Shown here: positions 48,420-58,195 of the stretch, piece after piece
How positions within the stretch are numbered: position 1 is the stretch's first letter
Layout of the letters: each line of letters starts with the position of its first letter
NCBI RefSeq assembly: GCF_002954455.1
Contig: NZ_MSCC01000001.1
Coordinates: 2,154,972-2,218,971, forward strand
Direction of reading: 5' to 3'
Origin: Photobacterium aquimaris
Lineage (GTDB): Bacteria; Pseudomonadota; Gammaproteobacteria; Enterobacterales; Vibrionaceae
DNA: 64,000 bases
Translations under genes and position numbers: made by a program
The notes under the pieces: generated by a model
The model's database searches: none
The model's input: the letters and a program-made list of their open reading frames with translations, nothing else
Told to the model about the DNA's origin: nothing

Positions 48420-49505
48420 TTAATACGCTGAACGATTATCCAAACGTTGAATATGCACCGTAATTTCTTCACGGTCATGGTACAAATGTTTTGCTTGCAG
48501 CTTAAACTTGACGCCATTTTTAATTAGCAATACTTTTAGATTTTCAATATCTTGCAGTACTTCATCATAACGACCTTTCATTGGCAATTTAAGGTTAAAA
48601 ATAGCCTCTTTAGCCCATGCTTTAATCAGCCACTCACCCATTAGGTGCGCTACACGGGCTGGTTTTTCAATCATGTCACATACGATCCAAGTAATATTTT
48701 TACGTGCTGGTTCATATTTAAAACCATCAACGGCATGATATTTAACTTGGCCGGTATCCATTAAGCTTTGTGCCATAGTGCCATTATCAATCGCGTGAAC
48801 AAACATCGAACGCTTCACCAGTTGATATGTCCAGCCACCAGGACACGCACCTAAATCAACACTCCACATACCAGGAGCTAAACGCTCATCCCACTCTTCA
48901 CGAGGAATAAATACGTGAAATGCTTCTTCTAATTTCAGCGTTGAACGGCTTGGCGCATCTGCTGGGAATTTAAGACGTGGAATACCCATAAAGAACTGTG
49001 AGTTATTTTGCGGGTAAGAATAACCAACAAAACAACAACCAGGAGCAATAAAGCACACGTGTAATACCGGTTTTTTATGGTTATCTTTAACGTATAAAAT
49101 ATTACGCTTACGCATTGCTAGACGTAGTGGCACCGTAAATTTACGGCAGAACTTCAACAGCTCTTTCGCTTCATTGGTATCTGGTGTTTCAATGCGTAAA
49201 TCACCACAAATAGGAAAGTTTTCACCGATGGTTTCTAAAATAGGTGAAATACGATCTTCTGCAGGTAAACCGCTCAACATTGCTGATGTAGCAAACATTT
49301 GGCGTGCAAAAATTAACTGTGAAAATGGCTGTAATTTAATGAATTTATCAGCATCACCTGCTTGATAGAACTCAAATAACACATAGCCTGAATTGTTTTT
49401 CACCCGAGGGAAACCAAACAATTCCAGCGTATTTGCTTTGTCTTGAACCTCTCCGGCACATTCTTTTTCAAAGCCAGGACGACAGTACAATAAAACTTGA
49501 TTCAC
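48420..49505 (-). CDS. rlmM: 23S rRNA (cytidine(2498)-2'-O)-methyltransferase RlmM
   Basis: RlmM (YgdE) methylates the 2'-OH of C2498 in 23S rRNA before subunit assembly. The 361-residue protein has an N-terminal THUMP-related region and a Rossmann methyltransferase domain with [17 protein letters not shown] near 220-236 and the catalytic tetrad elements (DMIEKP near 275, KLPMKGR near 305). It is 10 bp downstream of ygdD. Confidence 0.96.
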   Translation of the reverse strand: MNQVLLYCRPGFEKECAGEVQDKANTLELFGFPRVKNNSGYVLFEFYQAGDADKFIKLQPFSQLIFARQMFATSAMLSGLPAEDRISPILETIGENFPICGDLRIETPDTNEAKELLKFCRKFTVPLRLAMRKRNILYVKDNHKKPVLHVCFIAPGCCFVGYSYPQNNSQFFMGIPRLKFPADAPSRSTLKLEEAFHVFIPREEWDERLAPGMWSVDLGACPGGWTYQLVKRSMFVHAIDNGTMAQSLMDTGQVKYHAVDGFKYEPARKNITWIVCDMIEKPARVAHLMGEWLIKAWAKEAIFNLKLPMKGRYDEVLQDIENLKVLLIKNGVKFKLQAKHLYHDREEITVHIQRLDNRSAY

Positions 49506-49515
49506 GTTGGAACCC

Positions 49516-49917
49516 TCAAGCTGAACGCCAGGTGGCTATTGCAAGCATCACCCAGCCAATAATAAAACATATTCCGCCCATCGGAGTGATAGGACCAAAC
49601 CATTTAATGCCGGTTAAAGCCAATGCATATAAACTGCCACTAAAACAGATTATACCAAGGCCAAAAAACAGCGCCGCGTATGATAACGCTTTTGATGGCA
49701 AAAAGCGTGACAATATTCCACAAGCTAATAATGCTAATGTATGCCATGCCTGATATTGAACCCCGACTTTAAACACATCGAGTAAATAAGGAGCTAATGT
49801 ATGGCTTAAACCATGTGCCGCAAATGCCCCTAACGCTACCATCACCACGCCACTGCATGCGGCAAACATCAGCATCAATCGTGATTGTTGACGTTGTTTA
49901 GCGGTTAATTCAACCAT
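49516..49917 (-). CDS. ygdD: DUF423 membrane protein YgdD
   Basis: A 133-residue membrane protein with four hydrophobic segments and the DUF423 motifs [10 protein letters not shown] near 26 and [15 protein letters not shown] near 46. The precise function is unknown. In E. coli ygdD lies between gcvA and rlmM; here an alpha/beta hydrolase gene is inserted between gcvA and ygdD. Confidence 0.93.
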   Translation of the reverse strand: MVELTAKQRQQSRLMLMFAACSGVVMVALGAFAAHGLSHTLAPYLLDVFKVGVQYQAWHTLALLACGILSRFLPSKALSYAALFFGLGIICFSGSLYALALTGIKWFGPITPMGGICFIIGWVMLAIATWRSA

Positions 49918-49930
49918 TATGACTACACCT

Positions 49931-50617
49931 CTATGCTACTTCACTAGCAACACACTTTTTAATAAAGGCCGCTAATGACTCAATAGCGATAGTGATATTT
50001 TCAGCTTCAGTATGCCCTGATGCTTTACGTGGTTTAAAACCGTGATCACCATCGGCTAAAAACTGATAACTCACCTGAGCTGAAAATGGCCATTGTTCAA
50101 CTTCACTACGCACGCCAAAGGTATCGCGTTCACCTTGCAAAATAAGCGTTGGCACGCTGATAGTTGCTAGATGATCGCCACGATAATTTTCAGGCTTTGC
50201 TGGCGGATGAAAAGGAAAACCAAGGCAAGCAACACCACGAACTTTTGCTGCACAGTTATTAACTAGCGCTGTTTGGGCAGCAATATCGGTCACCATTAAA
50301 CTCGCCATTCGACCACCCATTGATTTACCACCAATGACTAATCTGCCATTATCAAACTGTTCGATATGGGTTTGAAAATCGAGTAATAATTTAGGTTGGC
50401 GATCTGGCGGACGTTTTTTACCATCTTCGGCACGTTTGATCATATACGGGAAATTAAACCGTACCACCTGAATATTATGTGCAGCTAAACCACAAGCAAC
50501 CGTGGTCATAAATGCATGATCCATTCCAGCGCCAGCGCCATGAGCAAATAAAAACGTCGCTATCGCATCTTTAGCATCAGGGCCATCAATCAAATACTCA
50601 CACTTCTTCAATGACAT
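49931..50617 (-). CDS. Alpha/beta hydrolase, KANL3/Tex30-like family
   Basis: A 228-residue alpha/beta hydrolase with FLFAHGAGAGMDHAFM near 23 (oxyanion region), the nucleophile elbow GGKSMGGRM near 104, an acid in LQGERDTFG near 166 and the catalytic His in ADGDHGFKP near 193. The substrate is unknown. Its start lies 20 bp inside the gcvA end, so it is translated from the gcvA transcript. Confidence 0.85.
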   Translation of the reverse strand: MSLKKCEYLIDGPDAKDAIATFLFAHGAGAGMDHAFMTTVACGLAAHNIQVVRFNFPYMIKRAEDGKKRPPDRQPKLLLDFQTHIEQFDNGRLVIGGKSMGGRMASLMVTDIAAQTALVNNCAAKVRGVACLGFPFHPPAKPENYRGDHLATISVPTLILQGERDTFGVRSEVEQWPFSAQVSYQFLADGDHGFKPRKASGHTEAENITIAIESLAAFIKKCVASEVA

Positions 50618-51518
50618 CAGGCATATCCTCTTGCTCTTTACGGGCTTTATTTAAAATCCAATCACGGAAAATTTGAATACGTCCGGTATCCGCTTGTTTT
50701 TCCTGACATACAAAATAAAACGCATTTTTACTTACCAGAATTTCATCAAACGGACACACCAATCTTCCAGCCTCTAATTCAGGCTGAGCAAGAACATTAT
50801 TACCTAATGCAATCCCTTGGCCGTGAGCGGCGGCTTGTAACACCATCGTTGAATGACTAAAGATCGGCCCTTGATTAACATTGACGTCCTTTACATCATA
50901 ATGGCGAACATAGTTCTTCCACTCTTTACGTGAAGTATCATGCAATAGAGTATGTAATTTTAAATCTTCGATAGTACGTAATGGTTTAGTGCCAACTAAT
51001 AACATTGGTGAACACACTGGCATCATAAATTCTTGATATAGCTTATCAGCACGTAAACCAGACCAATTACCACGACCATAATAAATCGCAACATCAACAT
51101 CATCCGTCAGTGATCCCTCATCAAGATCAACCGCTTTAATACGCACGTCTATTTCAGGGTGTTGCTCATTAAAATCAGTCAATCTTGGCACTAACCACTG
51201 AATCGCAAAACTAGGAGGTAAACTAATGGTTAATGCACCTTTTGAGCCCCTTTCTAGTACCTTATCTGTCGCATCTGAAATCGATGAAAAGATATCTTTA
51301 ATATCAAGAAAGTAGCTTTGCCCTTCCTCTGTTAATAGTAACGAACGATTGCGGCGACGGAATAATTTTAACCCCAAAAATTCCTCTAAGGCTTTAATTT
51401 GATGGCTAACTGCAGCTTGAGTAACAAACAATTCTTCAGCTGCTCGAGTAAAACTTAAATGCCTTGCAGCAGCTTCAAACACCTTCAATGAGTTAAGCGG
51501 AGGTAAACGTCTAGACAT
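50598..51518 (-). CDS. gcvA: LysR-family transcriptional regulator GcvA
   Basis: GcvA controls the glycine cleavage operon and, in E. coli, activates the divergent small RNA gene gcvB. The 306-residue protein has an N-terminal winged helix-turn-helix (RLPPLNSLKVFEAAARHLSF at 3-22, then AAVSHQIKALE) and a type 2 periplasmic-binding-fold effector domain. Sequence and the divergent GcvB gene support GcvA over other LysR members. Confidence 0.93.
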   Translation of the reverse strand: MSRRLPPLNSLKVFEAAARHLSFTRAAEELFVTQAAVSHQIKALEEFLGLKLFRRRNRSLLLTEEGQSYFLDIKDIFSSISDATDKVLERGSKGALTISLPPSFAIQWLVPRLTDFNEQHPEIDVRIKAVDLDEGSLTDDVDVAIYYGRGNWSGLRADKLYQEFMMPVCSPMLLVGTKPLRTIEDLKLHTLLHDTSRKEWKNYVRHYDVKDVNVNQGPIFSHSTMVLQAAAHGQGIALGNNVLAQPELEAGRLVCPFDEILVSKNAFYFVCQEKQADTGRIQIFRDWILNKARKEQEDMPDVIEEV

Positions 51519-51577
51519 ACTTTTCGATGCTCTCTAATGCATTAGTTTTTTTCATCTCAAACATTATAAATTGTCCA

Positions 51578-51606
51578 TTGTTTAAGTGCTATATAAACCC
51601 TATTAT
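51578..51606 (+). promoter_or_regulatory. gcvB promoter candidate
   Basis: TTGTTT at 51578-51583 and TATTAT at 51601-51606, spaced 17 bp, oriented toward GcvB. GcvA would be expected to bind upstream of it. Confidence 0.5.
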
Positions 51607-51612
51607 TCGTTC

Positions 51613-51799
51613 CGCAATGTTGATTAACATTTTGTGTTTTGCCCTCTGGCTAACCGCTCAATCAGCATTGCGATGTTGTGTTTGCATATTGTCCGGATCC
51701 TGCCGGATAGGTAGTTATCTACCTCTTTACTTCCTGTATTTTGACTTATATGTCAAAGTAATTGTTAGCACTGCGCCCCAACGCAGTGCTATTTTTTTA
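51613..51799 (+). ncRNA. gcvB: GcvB small regulatory RNA
   Basis: GcvB is an Hfq-dependent RNA that represses many amino acid and peptide transporter mRNAs by pairing through its G/U-rich R1 segment. Here GATGTTGTGTTTGCATATTG (51673-51692) matches the E. coli R1. A TCCGG-ATCCTG-CCGGA hairpin (51692-51707), an AGGTAG-TTAT-CTACCT hairpin (51709-51724), the conserved CTTTACTTCCTGTATTTT stretch, and a terminator AGCACTGCG/CGCAGTGCT with a T-run (51767-51799) follow in the E. coli order. It is divergent from gcvA, the classical position. The 5' end is estimated from the promoter. Confidence 0.92.
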
Positions 51800-51883
51800 T
51801 TGCTCAAAAATCATCGCAACACTTGCTCTTCCTGGCATTTATTAGCATCATCGATAATTCAAATTTATGTAATGTGACCCGCT

Positions 51884-53104
51884 ATGACCATACCATTCGA
51901 TATCAAGCAAATTCAAACCCAGTTTCCTGCACTGCAACATTCAGATGATGCACCACGGGCGGTTTATTTAGATAGCGCAGCAACAGCTCAAAAGCCTGCG
52001 ATTGTTATCGATACTCTACGTCACTATTACAGCGGCTATAATGCCAATGTACATCGAGGTAGTCATAGTTTAACGACTAACGCGACCTTTGCTTTTGAAC
52101 AAGCTCGAACAACGATCCAAAAATTCATTGGTGCAGCTAGCCCCAAAGAAATCATTTGGACTCGTGGTGCTACTGAAGCATTAAACCTGATCGCACAAAC
52201 TTATGCTCGTAACCACTTACAAGCAGGTGATGAAATTTTAGTCAGTGAAATGGAACACCATGCCAATATTGTGCCTTGGCAGATGGTCGCTGAACAAACA
52301 GGTGCTAAAGTCGTTAAAATTCCAATGCATCAAAATTGCACCTTAGATATCGATGCTTATCAGCGTTTATTATCAAATAAAACCAAAATAGTGGCTGTTG
52401 CTCATATCACCAATGTCACAGGCACTCGTAATCCAATTGAATCAATGATAGCTGCTGCTCACCACTATGGCGCGGTTGTCGTGGTTGATGGCGCTCAAGG
52501 CATTGCCCACGAACAGGTAGATGTGCACGCGCTTGATGCCGATTTTTATGTCTTTTCAGGCCATAAAATTTATGCGCCCGCAGGTATTGGTGTTCTTTAT
52601 GGCAAACAAGCACTGCTTGAAGCAATGCCGCCATGGCACGGCGGCGGCAAGATGGTCGAAAAAGTCTCTTTTTCAGGTACAGATTATACTGGCTTACCAA
52701 GTAAATTTGAGGCTGGAACACCGAATGTAGCAGGCAGTTTAGCCCTTGCTGCAGCGATTGAATGGTTACAGAATATCGACCGTCAAGGCGCAGAACAACA
52801 TATTGCCGAGTTACGTCAACAAGCCTTAGATGGCATTAAAGATATTGATGGATTGCGTATTATTGGTTTGCAGGCGCATGCGAGCCTATTTTCTTTTGTG
52901 GTTGATGGTGTTCATCATCAAGACATTGCGACCTTGCTTGATCAACAGCATATCGCATTACGAGCAGGACACCATTGCGCCCATCCGATGCTGGATGCAC
53001 TAGGATTAACAGGAACATTACGGGTATCATTAGCACTTTATAATGATCAACAAGATGTCGCGCGTTTTATTACAGCGCTACATAAAGCCTGCGATTTATT
53101 GTAA
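51884..53104 (+). CDS. csdA: Cysteine desulfurase CsdA
   Basis: CsdA is a PLP enzyme that takes sulfur from cysteine and passes it to CsdE. The 406-residue protein has the PLP lysine Lys228 in FSGHKIYAP and the persulfide-forming Cys365 in RAGHHCAHP, typical of group II (SufS/CsdA) desulfurases. The next gene is csdE, which favours CsdA over SufS. A divergent gcvA/gcvB lies upstream. Confidence 0.96.
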   Translation: MTIPFDIKQIQTQFPALQHSDDAPRAVYLDSAATAQKPAIVIDTLRHYYSGYNANVHRGSHSLTTNATFAFEQARTTIQKFIGAASPKEIIWTRGATEALNLIAQTYARNHLQAGDEILVSEMEHHANIVPWQMVAEQTGAKVVKIPMHQNCTLDIDAYQRLLSNKTKIVAVAHITNVTGTRNPIESMIAAAHHYGAVVVVDGAQGIAHEQVDVHALDADFYVFSGHKIYAPAGIGVLYGKQALLEAMPPWHGGGKMVEKVSFSGTDYTGLPSKFEAGTPNVAGSLALAAAIEWLQNIDRQGAEQHIAELRQQALDGIKDIDGLRIIGLQAHASLFSFVVDGVHHQDIATLLDQQHIALRAGHHCAHPMLDALGLTGTLRVSLALYNDQQDVARFITALHKACDLL

Positions 53105-53123
53105 TAGCAGCCAAGGAAAAAAG

Positions 53124-53561
53124 ATGACCACCACTATAACGCTACCTCTGCACCCTTTTGGGACTGAGATCACCACCGCCGATATCATCACCCAAATGCA
53201 AGCAACAACAGGATGGGAAGATCGCTATCGCAACGTGATTCAGTTAGGTAAAAAGCTGCCACAGCTAGATGACAGTTATAAACAAGATCAACTTAAAATT
53301 AGTGGCTGTGAATCGCAAGTTTGGCTACATCATCAAACAATTGATGGCCGTTATTACTTTATTGCCGATTCAGATGCACGTATTGTACGCGGCTTAATCA
53401 CCCTCGTGCTTACGGCTTATCATGGCAAAACGGCAGCTGAAATTAACCATTTTGATATCGATGCTTATTTTGACAGCTTAGGGCTGATGGCACATTTAAG
53501 CCCTTCTCGTGGTAATGGCTTAAAAGCGATTGTTGAGCAAATAAAGCAACTTGCGGCCTAA
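53124..53561 (+). CDS. csdE: Sulfur acceptor protein CsdE
   Basis: CsdE accepts persulfide sulfur from CsdA and works with TcdA, whose gene is next. The 145-residue SufE-fold protein has the acceptor Cys62 in LKISGCESQVWL and the conserved GLMAHLSPSRGNGL near 117. The frame opens within csdA at 53043, but the ATG at 53124 follows an AAGGAAAAAAG site 19 bp after the csdA stop. Confidence 0.95.
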   Translation: MTTTITLPLHPFGTEITTADIITQMQATTGWEDRYRNVIQLGKKLPQLDDSYKQDQLKISGCESQVWLHHQTIDGRYYFIADSDARIVRGLITLVLTAYHGKTAAEINHFDIDAYFDSLGLMAHLSPSRGNGLKAIVEQIKQLAA

Positions 53562-53602
53562 AATAGCCACAGACTACTTCCCCCCTCGACTAAACAAGCA
53601 CA

Positions 53603-53632
53603 AAAAAGCGGATGCTAAATCATCCGCTTTTT
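53603..53632. terminator. Bidirectional terminator between csdE and tcdA
   Basis: AAAAAGCGGATG / CATCCGCTTTTT, loop CTAAAT, with As and Ts on both sides, between convergent genes. Confidence 0.92.
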
Positions 53633-53661
53633 GCTATTGCTTATCGTACAATGCGATTAAT

Positions 53662-54471
53662 TTATTGATGATACTTTTCAATCAATTTTTTAATCACGTG
53701 AGCGACAGCCACAAAACCAAAGCTTGCAGTTACAACTGTTGCTGCGCCAAAACCACTCGCACAATCCATTCGTTTAGGCCCTTCCGCTGTAGCTTTTATC
53801 GCACATGCTGAACCATCGGCTTGCGGGTATTTCAAATGTTCCGTGGAATAAACGCAATCAATGCCAAATTTACGCTTTGGATTTTTAGTGAAATTATGCT
53901 GGCGACGTAAGGTTTCACGTAATTTTCTCGCCAATGGATCTTGAATCGTTTTTGTTAAATCAGCAACTTGAATCTGAGTTGGATCCGTTTGTCCACCAGC
54001 GCCGCCAATTGTGATCACTTTGATTTTATTACTTTTACAAAATGCAAGTAATGAGGCTTTTGCTTTAAGGCTATCAATCGCATCAATCACATAATCACAC
54101 TGAGTCGATAAATACTGCGCTTGATTATCAGGGCCAATAAAATCATCAACTAAATTAACTTTGCACTCAGGGTTAATTAATTGAATACGTGCTGCCATCA
54201 CTTCAATTTTACTTTGACCGATAGTGCCTGTCATTGCATGAATTTGACGATTAATATTGGTTACACAGACATCATCCATGTCGATCAACGTCAATTCACC
54301 CACGCCTGAACGGGCTAATGCTTCTGCTGCCCATGAGCCTACGCCGCCAATACCAATCACACACACGTGCGCAGCGCGGAGAATTTCAACTTCACTATTG
54401 CCATATAAACGACGAGTGCCGCCAAAACGCTGGTTATAACTATCGGATGCTGGGGTATCTAATTCACGCAT
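53662..54471 (-). CDS. tcdA: tRNA threonylcarbamoyladenosine dehydratase TcdA
   Basis: TcdA (CsdL) cyclises t6A37 to ct6A with ATP and is functionally linked to CsdA-CsdE. The 269-residue E1-like protein has the nucleotide-binding GIGGVGSWAAEALARSG near 40-56, the acidic DMDDVCVTNINRQ near 64 and the C-terminal GFGAATVVTASFGF near 238. The csdA-csdE-tcdA neighbourhood is conserved, here with tcdA convergent. Confidence 0.97.
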   Translation of the reverse strand: MRELDTPASDSYNQRFGGTRRLYGNSEVEILRAAHVCVIGIGGVGSWAAEALARSGVGELTLIDMDDVCVTNINRQIHAMTGTIGQSKIEVMAARIQLINPECKVNLVDDFIGPDNQAQYLSTQCDYVIDAIDSLKAKASLLAFCKSNKIKVITIGGAGGQTDPTQIQVADLTKTIQDPLARKLRETLRRQHNFTKNPKRKFGIDCVYSTEHLKYPQADGSACAIKATAEGPKRMDCASGFGAATVVTASFGFVAVAHVIKKLIEKYHQ

Positions 54472-54505
54472 ACTGGGTTCTACACTGCTTGAGGTGGATA
54501 AACAA

Positions 54506-54529
54506 AGAGTGCGTTTTTATACGCACTCT
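54506..54529 (-). terminator. Hairpin downstream of mltA
   Basis: AGAGTGCGT / ACGCACTCT with a 6-nt A-rich loop on the minus strand, followed by TTTGTTTA. It is a plausible but imperfect intrinsic terminator. A second hairpin (GCTGCCA/TGGCAGC near 54548-54570) precedes it. Confidence 0.6.
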
Positions 54530-54589
54530 AATAGCAATTGTCTAGTCGCTGCCACAATAACCATGGCAGCAATAGCTGAGTTAATACGC

Positions 54590-55723
54590 TTATTTTGGCA
54601 TCAACCACGGGTCTTGAGTAGCCGAGCCTTTAAGACCTAAACGCCATACTCGCCCAAAATGTTTGTAGTGACCTGCATCAGTACCCGCTTGTTTACCCAT
54701 ACCGTGATACAAATCTAGGTGATTACCTTTCACTGCACCGCCAGTATCTAAGGCTAACAATAAACGTAATACATGCTTACCGGTCCAGTTACCTTTAGCG
54801 TCAAGTTGTGGCACTTCTGCTAATAGTACCGAGCCCATTGGAATGTATTTACGATCTGCAGCTACAGCGGCATTTGCCAATAATGGAATACCTGCGCTAC
54901 CTTTCACATCTAATGTTTTACGAGGTGAGAAAAATACAAATGAAGGATTCTGCTCTAATAACTCACGTACTTCAGCTTCACTGTGATGAGCAACCCAGTT
55001 TTGAATGGCTTGCAGTGACATCTTCGCCTTAGGCACTTCACCACGATCAATCAATACTCGGCCAATGCTGACATAACGATGGCCATTTTTACCCGCATAA
55101 CCAAAATATTGAAGCTGGTTATTATCTTCAAAATGAACAAAGCCACTACCTTGAACTTCCATCATAAACACATCAAGCATTGATTTACTGTAACCCAACA
55201 CCAAACCTTGACCAGCTAACGCACCATCATAAATTTGTTCACGCGAAGGACAACGACCTTTACAGGTTGGCATCGCATAGATAGGGTAACGGAACACATT
55301 GGTTGGTTTATGACGTAACTCGATCACTGGTGAATAATAGCCAGTAAACATCACATTGCCTTCACCATTGGCACCGCCCATTTGTGCCGCTTGAATACCA
55401 TATTTTGCTAATGTGCTTGGATCACCACTGTGATTAGCCCAATTTTCAACTTGGTTATATAGCGGTTCAAATTTACGCGCCATTGATGGTGAACGTGAAG
55501 TAACCATTTTAGCCTGTGGTGCAAAAGTGCTGTAATCATGTGATTTATTTGATTCAACCTGCGCCACTTTATTTAAAACATGCTTAAAATCTCGGCCTAG
55601 ATATTGGTGTGCTAATGGATTACCAACTGCAGCTAAACTTGGTTTTTCTGTTGTCGTACCTTCAGGTGATGAACATCCCACCAAGCTGAAAAGAATAATT
55701 GCAACGGTTGCTTTACGTAACAC
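54590..55723 (-). CDS. mltA: Membrane-bound lytic murein transglycosylase A
   Basis: MltA is an outer-membrane lipoprotein that cleaves peptidoglycan between MurNAc and GlcNAc with 1,6-anhydro ring formation. The 377-residue precursor has a lipobox LVGC with Cys17, the MltA domain (VMFTGYYSPVIE near 123) and a C-terminal 3D domain with ALDTGGAVKGNHLDLYHG near 325-342 containing the catalytic aspartate. It is divergent from no close gene; the next minus-strand gene is 211 bp away. Confidence 0.97.
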   Translation of the reverse strand: MLRKATVAIILFSLVGCSSPEGTTTEKPSLAAVGNPLAHQYLGRDFKHVLNKVAQVESNKSHDYSTFAPQAKMVTSRSPSMARKFEPLYNQVENWANHSGDPSTLAKYGIQAAQMGGANGEGNVMFTGYYSPVIELRHKPTNVFRYPIYAMPTCKGRCPSREQIYDGALAGQGLVLGYSKSMLDVFMMEVQGSGFVHFEDNNQLQYFGYAGKNGHRYVSIGRVLIDRGEVPKAKMSLQAIQNWVAHHSEAEVRELLEQNPSFVFFSPRKTLDVKGSAGIPLLANAAVAADRKYIPMGSVLLAEVPQLDAKGNWTGKHVLRLLLALDTGGAVKGNHLDLYHGMGKQAGTDAGHYKHFGRVWRLGLKGSATQDPWLMPK

Positions 55724-55934
55724 GATAGATAAGCCTATAAAAGTTTTACAAAAATATGGAAATTACAGCTCGTTTACTTATGCCAAAGTAGTAAACCGAT
55801 GACAATATTAACAAACACTATCTAAAAAGAAGTAACTATTTCAAACAATCAACAGATAACTGACATAACACACACCATCAAAATATTTAAGACTAATCTG
55901 CAGCCAGTAAAGTTCAATCACAACATCAAATAGA

Positions 55935-56318
55935 TTATTGGCGCTCAAATACCGCATTATAATGTGTCGATTGATACCGAATAAGCGCATTATCTTGATA
56001 ACGATAACTATAAATCTGATCGCCAAATTGGTAACGTAATTGGGTACCATTCCAAGAATAATTTGAGGTTAATAATCGTCCTTGCCGATAAATACCCTGT
56101 TGACGAACCTCAAACGTTTCGACCTTATCTGGAGCAACGCCTTGCTCTTGCCACTCACCAATCACTTGTTGCATTCGTTGTTGATGCTGATCGATAGTCG
56201 TTTGCAATTGCAGCGATCCGATACCAAAAACAATCACCGTTATAACAACGATAATTATCCAACGTCCATATTGACACTGTTCAACCCAAAAACGCTGCAG
56301 TTTCATTTGCTGGTTCAT
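55935..56318 (-). CDS. Small membrane-anchored protein, DUF2850-like
   Basis: A 127-residue protein with one membrane helix (about 20-38), a helical linker and a small beta-rich periplasmic domain (VETFEVRQQGIYRQGRLLTS; QLRYQFGDQIYSYRY). It resembles the DUF2850 proteins that lie between mltA and argA in Vibrio; I assign this by memory of pattern and place, not by search. Function unknown. Divergent from argA. Confidence 0.72.
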   Translation of the reverse strand: MNQQMKLQRFWVEQCQYGRWIIIVVITVIVFGIGSLQLQTTIDQHQQRMQQVIGEWQEQGVAPDKVETFEVRQQGIYRQGRLLTSNYSWNGTQLRYQFGDQIYSYRYQDNALIRYQSTHYNAVFERQ

Positions 56319-56496
56319 CCCATCAATACATGGCTATATTTATAACTATATAGCGGCTTTGATATTCAATACTTAATTAATCACAGTGATAATTAACGAT
56401 TTAGCCTTAATGATCATTTAAATGCTGCACAAAACAAACAATTGCTTTAATTTATTGGCTATAAATTACACATAAATACAGATATGGATATCGCTT

Positions 56497-57825
56497 GTGA
56501 ATACACGTAAGACCCCGTTGGTAAAAGGATTTCGTCAGTCAGCCCCTTATTTAAATGCCCATGTTGGTAAAACCATGGTGATCATGGTCGGTGGTGAAGC
56601 CATTGCAGATCCCAATTTTGCCAACATTGTCAGCGATATTGCTTTGCTACACAGCTTAGGTATTCATATTGTGATGGTGTATGGCGCTCGCCCACAAATA
56701 AGCGCTTTATTACAACAGCAGCACTATACCAGCCCTTACCATAAGGGAATAAGAATCACCGATGAGCATAGTTTAGAAATAGCCAAACAAGCCGCAGGAC
56801 AACTACAACTTGATATTACAGCTCGCTTTTCAATGGGGCTTAATAATACTCCAATGGCAGGTTCACAAATTAATGTCATTAGCGGTAACTTTATTATTGC
56901 TCAACCGCTAGGCATTGATGAGGGTGTCGATTTTTGTCACAGCGGAAAAATTCGGCGTATCAATAGTACGGCGATAACCAGCCAGCTAGAACAAGGTTCG
57001 ATTGTATTACTCGGCCCTATTGCCAGTTCAGTGACTGGTGAATGTTTTAATCTCACTTCTGAAGAAATCGCCACTCAAGTCGCCATACGATTAGGCGCAG
57101 ATAAACTGATTGGATTTTGTTCTGAACAAGGAGTCATTGACAACAATAACGATATTATCTCTGAATTATTACCTCATGAAGCAGAACTGACATTGCAACA
57201 ACTTATCGATAACGATGAGCAACAAAGCGGTACTGGGCGTTTTCTACGTGGCGCTATTGCTGCTTGTCGCGCTGGTGTACCTCGTAGTCACTTACTGAGC
57301 TATAAACAAGATGGTGCATTGATTCAAGAACTGTTTTCATTAGACGGTATCGGAACTCAAATTGTTATGTCGAGCGCCGAAAAGATCCGTCGCGCAGATA
57401 TTAATGATATTGGAGGTATTCTCGACCTGATTCAGCCTTTGGAAACCGAAGGGATTTTAGTGCGCCGTTCTCGTGAACAACTGGAACGAGAGATCACTCT
57501 CTTTACCGTGATTGAACTTGATAGTCTTATTATTGGCTGTGCTGCGCTTTACCCTTATCCGGAAGAGAAAATGGCGGAGATGGCTTGTGTGGCTATTCAT
57601 CCTGATTTTAGAGACGGAGATCGCGGCGTGTTATTACTTAATAAGTTATGTCAGCAAGCACGAGAGTCAGACCTTGATAACATTTTTGTTCTCACCACCC
57701 GCAGCCTGCATTGGTTCCGTGAACAAGGGTTCTATGAATGTGATATCGAACAATTACCCTTAGTAAAAAAAGACCTCTATAACTACCAGCGTCGATCTAA
57801 AATACTTATAACGCCAACCAATTAA
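56497..57825 (+). CDS. argA: N-acetylglutamate synthase (amino-acid acetyltransferase)
   Basis: ArgA acetylates glutamate with acetyl-CoA, the first step of arginine synthesis, and is feedback-inhibited by arginine. The 442-residue protein combines an amino acid kinase-like domain (about 20-290; [11 protein letters not shown] near 27) and a GNAT domain (about 295-440; [20 protein letters not shown] near 363). The start is GTG at 56497 in [21 protein letters not shown] looked for ArgR boxes upstream and found none convincing. Confidence 0.96.
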   Translation: MNTRKTPLVKGFRQSAPYLNAHVGKTMVIMVGGEAIADPNFANIVSDIALLHSLGIHIVMVYGARPQISALLQQQHYTSPYHKGIRITDEHSLEIAKQAAGQLQLDITARFSMGLNNTPMAGSQINVISGNFIIAQPLGIDEGVDFCHSGKIRRINSTAITSQLEQGSIVLLGPIASSVTGECFNLTSEEIATQVAIRLGADKLIGFCSEQGVIDNNNDIISELLPHEAELTLQQLIDNDEQQSGTGRFLRGAIAACRAGVPRSHLLSYKQDGALIQELFSLDGIGTQIVMSSAEKIRRADINDIGGILDLIQPLETEGILVRRSREQLEREITLFTVIELDSLIIGCAALYPYPEEKMAEMACVAIHPDFRDGDRGVLLLNKLCQQARESDLDNIFVLTTRSLHWFREQGFYECDIEQLPLVKKDLYNYQRRSKILITPTN

Positions 57826-57898
57826 GATCAAAATAATAATTACAAAATGAACCGTTTTGGCAATTTTACGGTAGCGGTGAACGTAATAACCGCATCAC

Positions 57899-57930
57899 AA
57901 TAACGCCAGTATCATTACTGGCGTTTTTAT
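57899..57930 (+). terminator. argA terminator
   Basis: AACGCCAGT / ACTGGCGTT, loop ATCATT, followed by Ts, about 75 bp after argA. Confidence 0.9.
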
Positions 57931-57960
57931 ACCAAAACATCAACATTCTCAGATAAAGCA

Positions 57961-57988
57961 TTAACAACAGATTCTTTTAAGGTATACT
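57961..57988 (+). promoter_or_regulatory. Promoter of the small membrane protein / DsbB-like operon
   Basis: TTAACA (57961-57966), a 16-bp spacer and TATACT (57983-57988), a good sigma70-type pair, about 40 bp before the first ATG. Confidence 0.6.
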
Positions 57989-58029
57989 GTGCGGATTGTA
58001 CCGTTATTAAAAAAGGTTTATTGCTACCT

Positions 58030-58188
58030 ATGCTGTGTATTTTTGTTTTTTGTCTCATGCTTATCACGATGTTAACAGCGCTTAACGGTAAAAAAAATCT
58101 TAGTTATGCCATGTTTGCTTTAACCTTCATTGCCGGATCAATTTTGCTCAAACACCACATTGTCTATACCCTGCCAATCTCAATTTAA
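58030..58188 (+). CDS. Small membrane protein, DUF5993-like
   Basis: A 52-residue hydrophobic protein, short of usual ORF cut-offs. It has two membrane segments (about residues 2-17 and 28-41) separated by the basic turn LNGKKN, and ends HHIVYTLPISI. This layout matches DUF5993, a family of small proteins encoded next to DsbB-like genes. It ends 7 bp before the DsbB-like ATG and is preceded by a good promoter. The ribosome binding site (AAAAAGG) is a little far from the ATG. Confidence 0.72.
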   Translation: MLCIFVFCLMLITMLTALNGKKNLSYAMFALTFIAGSILLKHHIVYTLPISI

Positions 58189-58195
58189 GTACGCT

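Noticed and set aside
51692..51707. A CsrA-type CAGGATC hairpin on the minus strand within the gcvB region
   Set aside because: It belongs to a GcvB stem on the plus strand and is a single site; the minus strand is not expected to be transcribed there as part of gcvA.
51527..51877. A 116-codon open frame between gcvA and csdA
   Set aside because: It lies across the GcvB RNA and its terminator, lacks a ribosome binding site and is cysteine-rich low-complexity translation.
55841..56050. A 69-codon minus-strand frame beside the DUF2850-like gene
   Set aside because: It overlaps the end of the better-supported gene in another frame, and has no motif or ribosome binding site.
56341..56496. ArgR boxes upstream of argA
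   Set aside because: Only isolated half-site-like ATTCA sequences; no TGAAT-N4-ATTCA pair.
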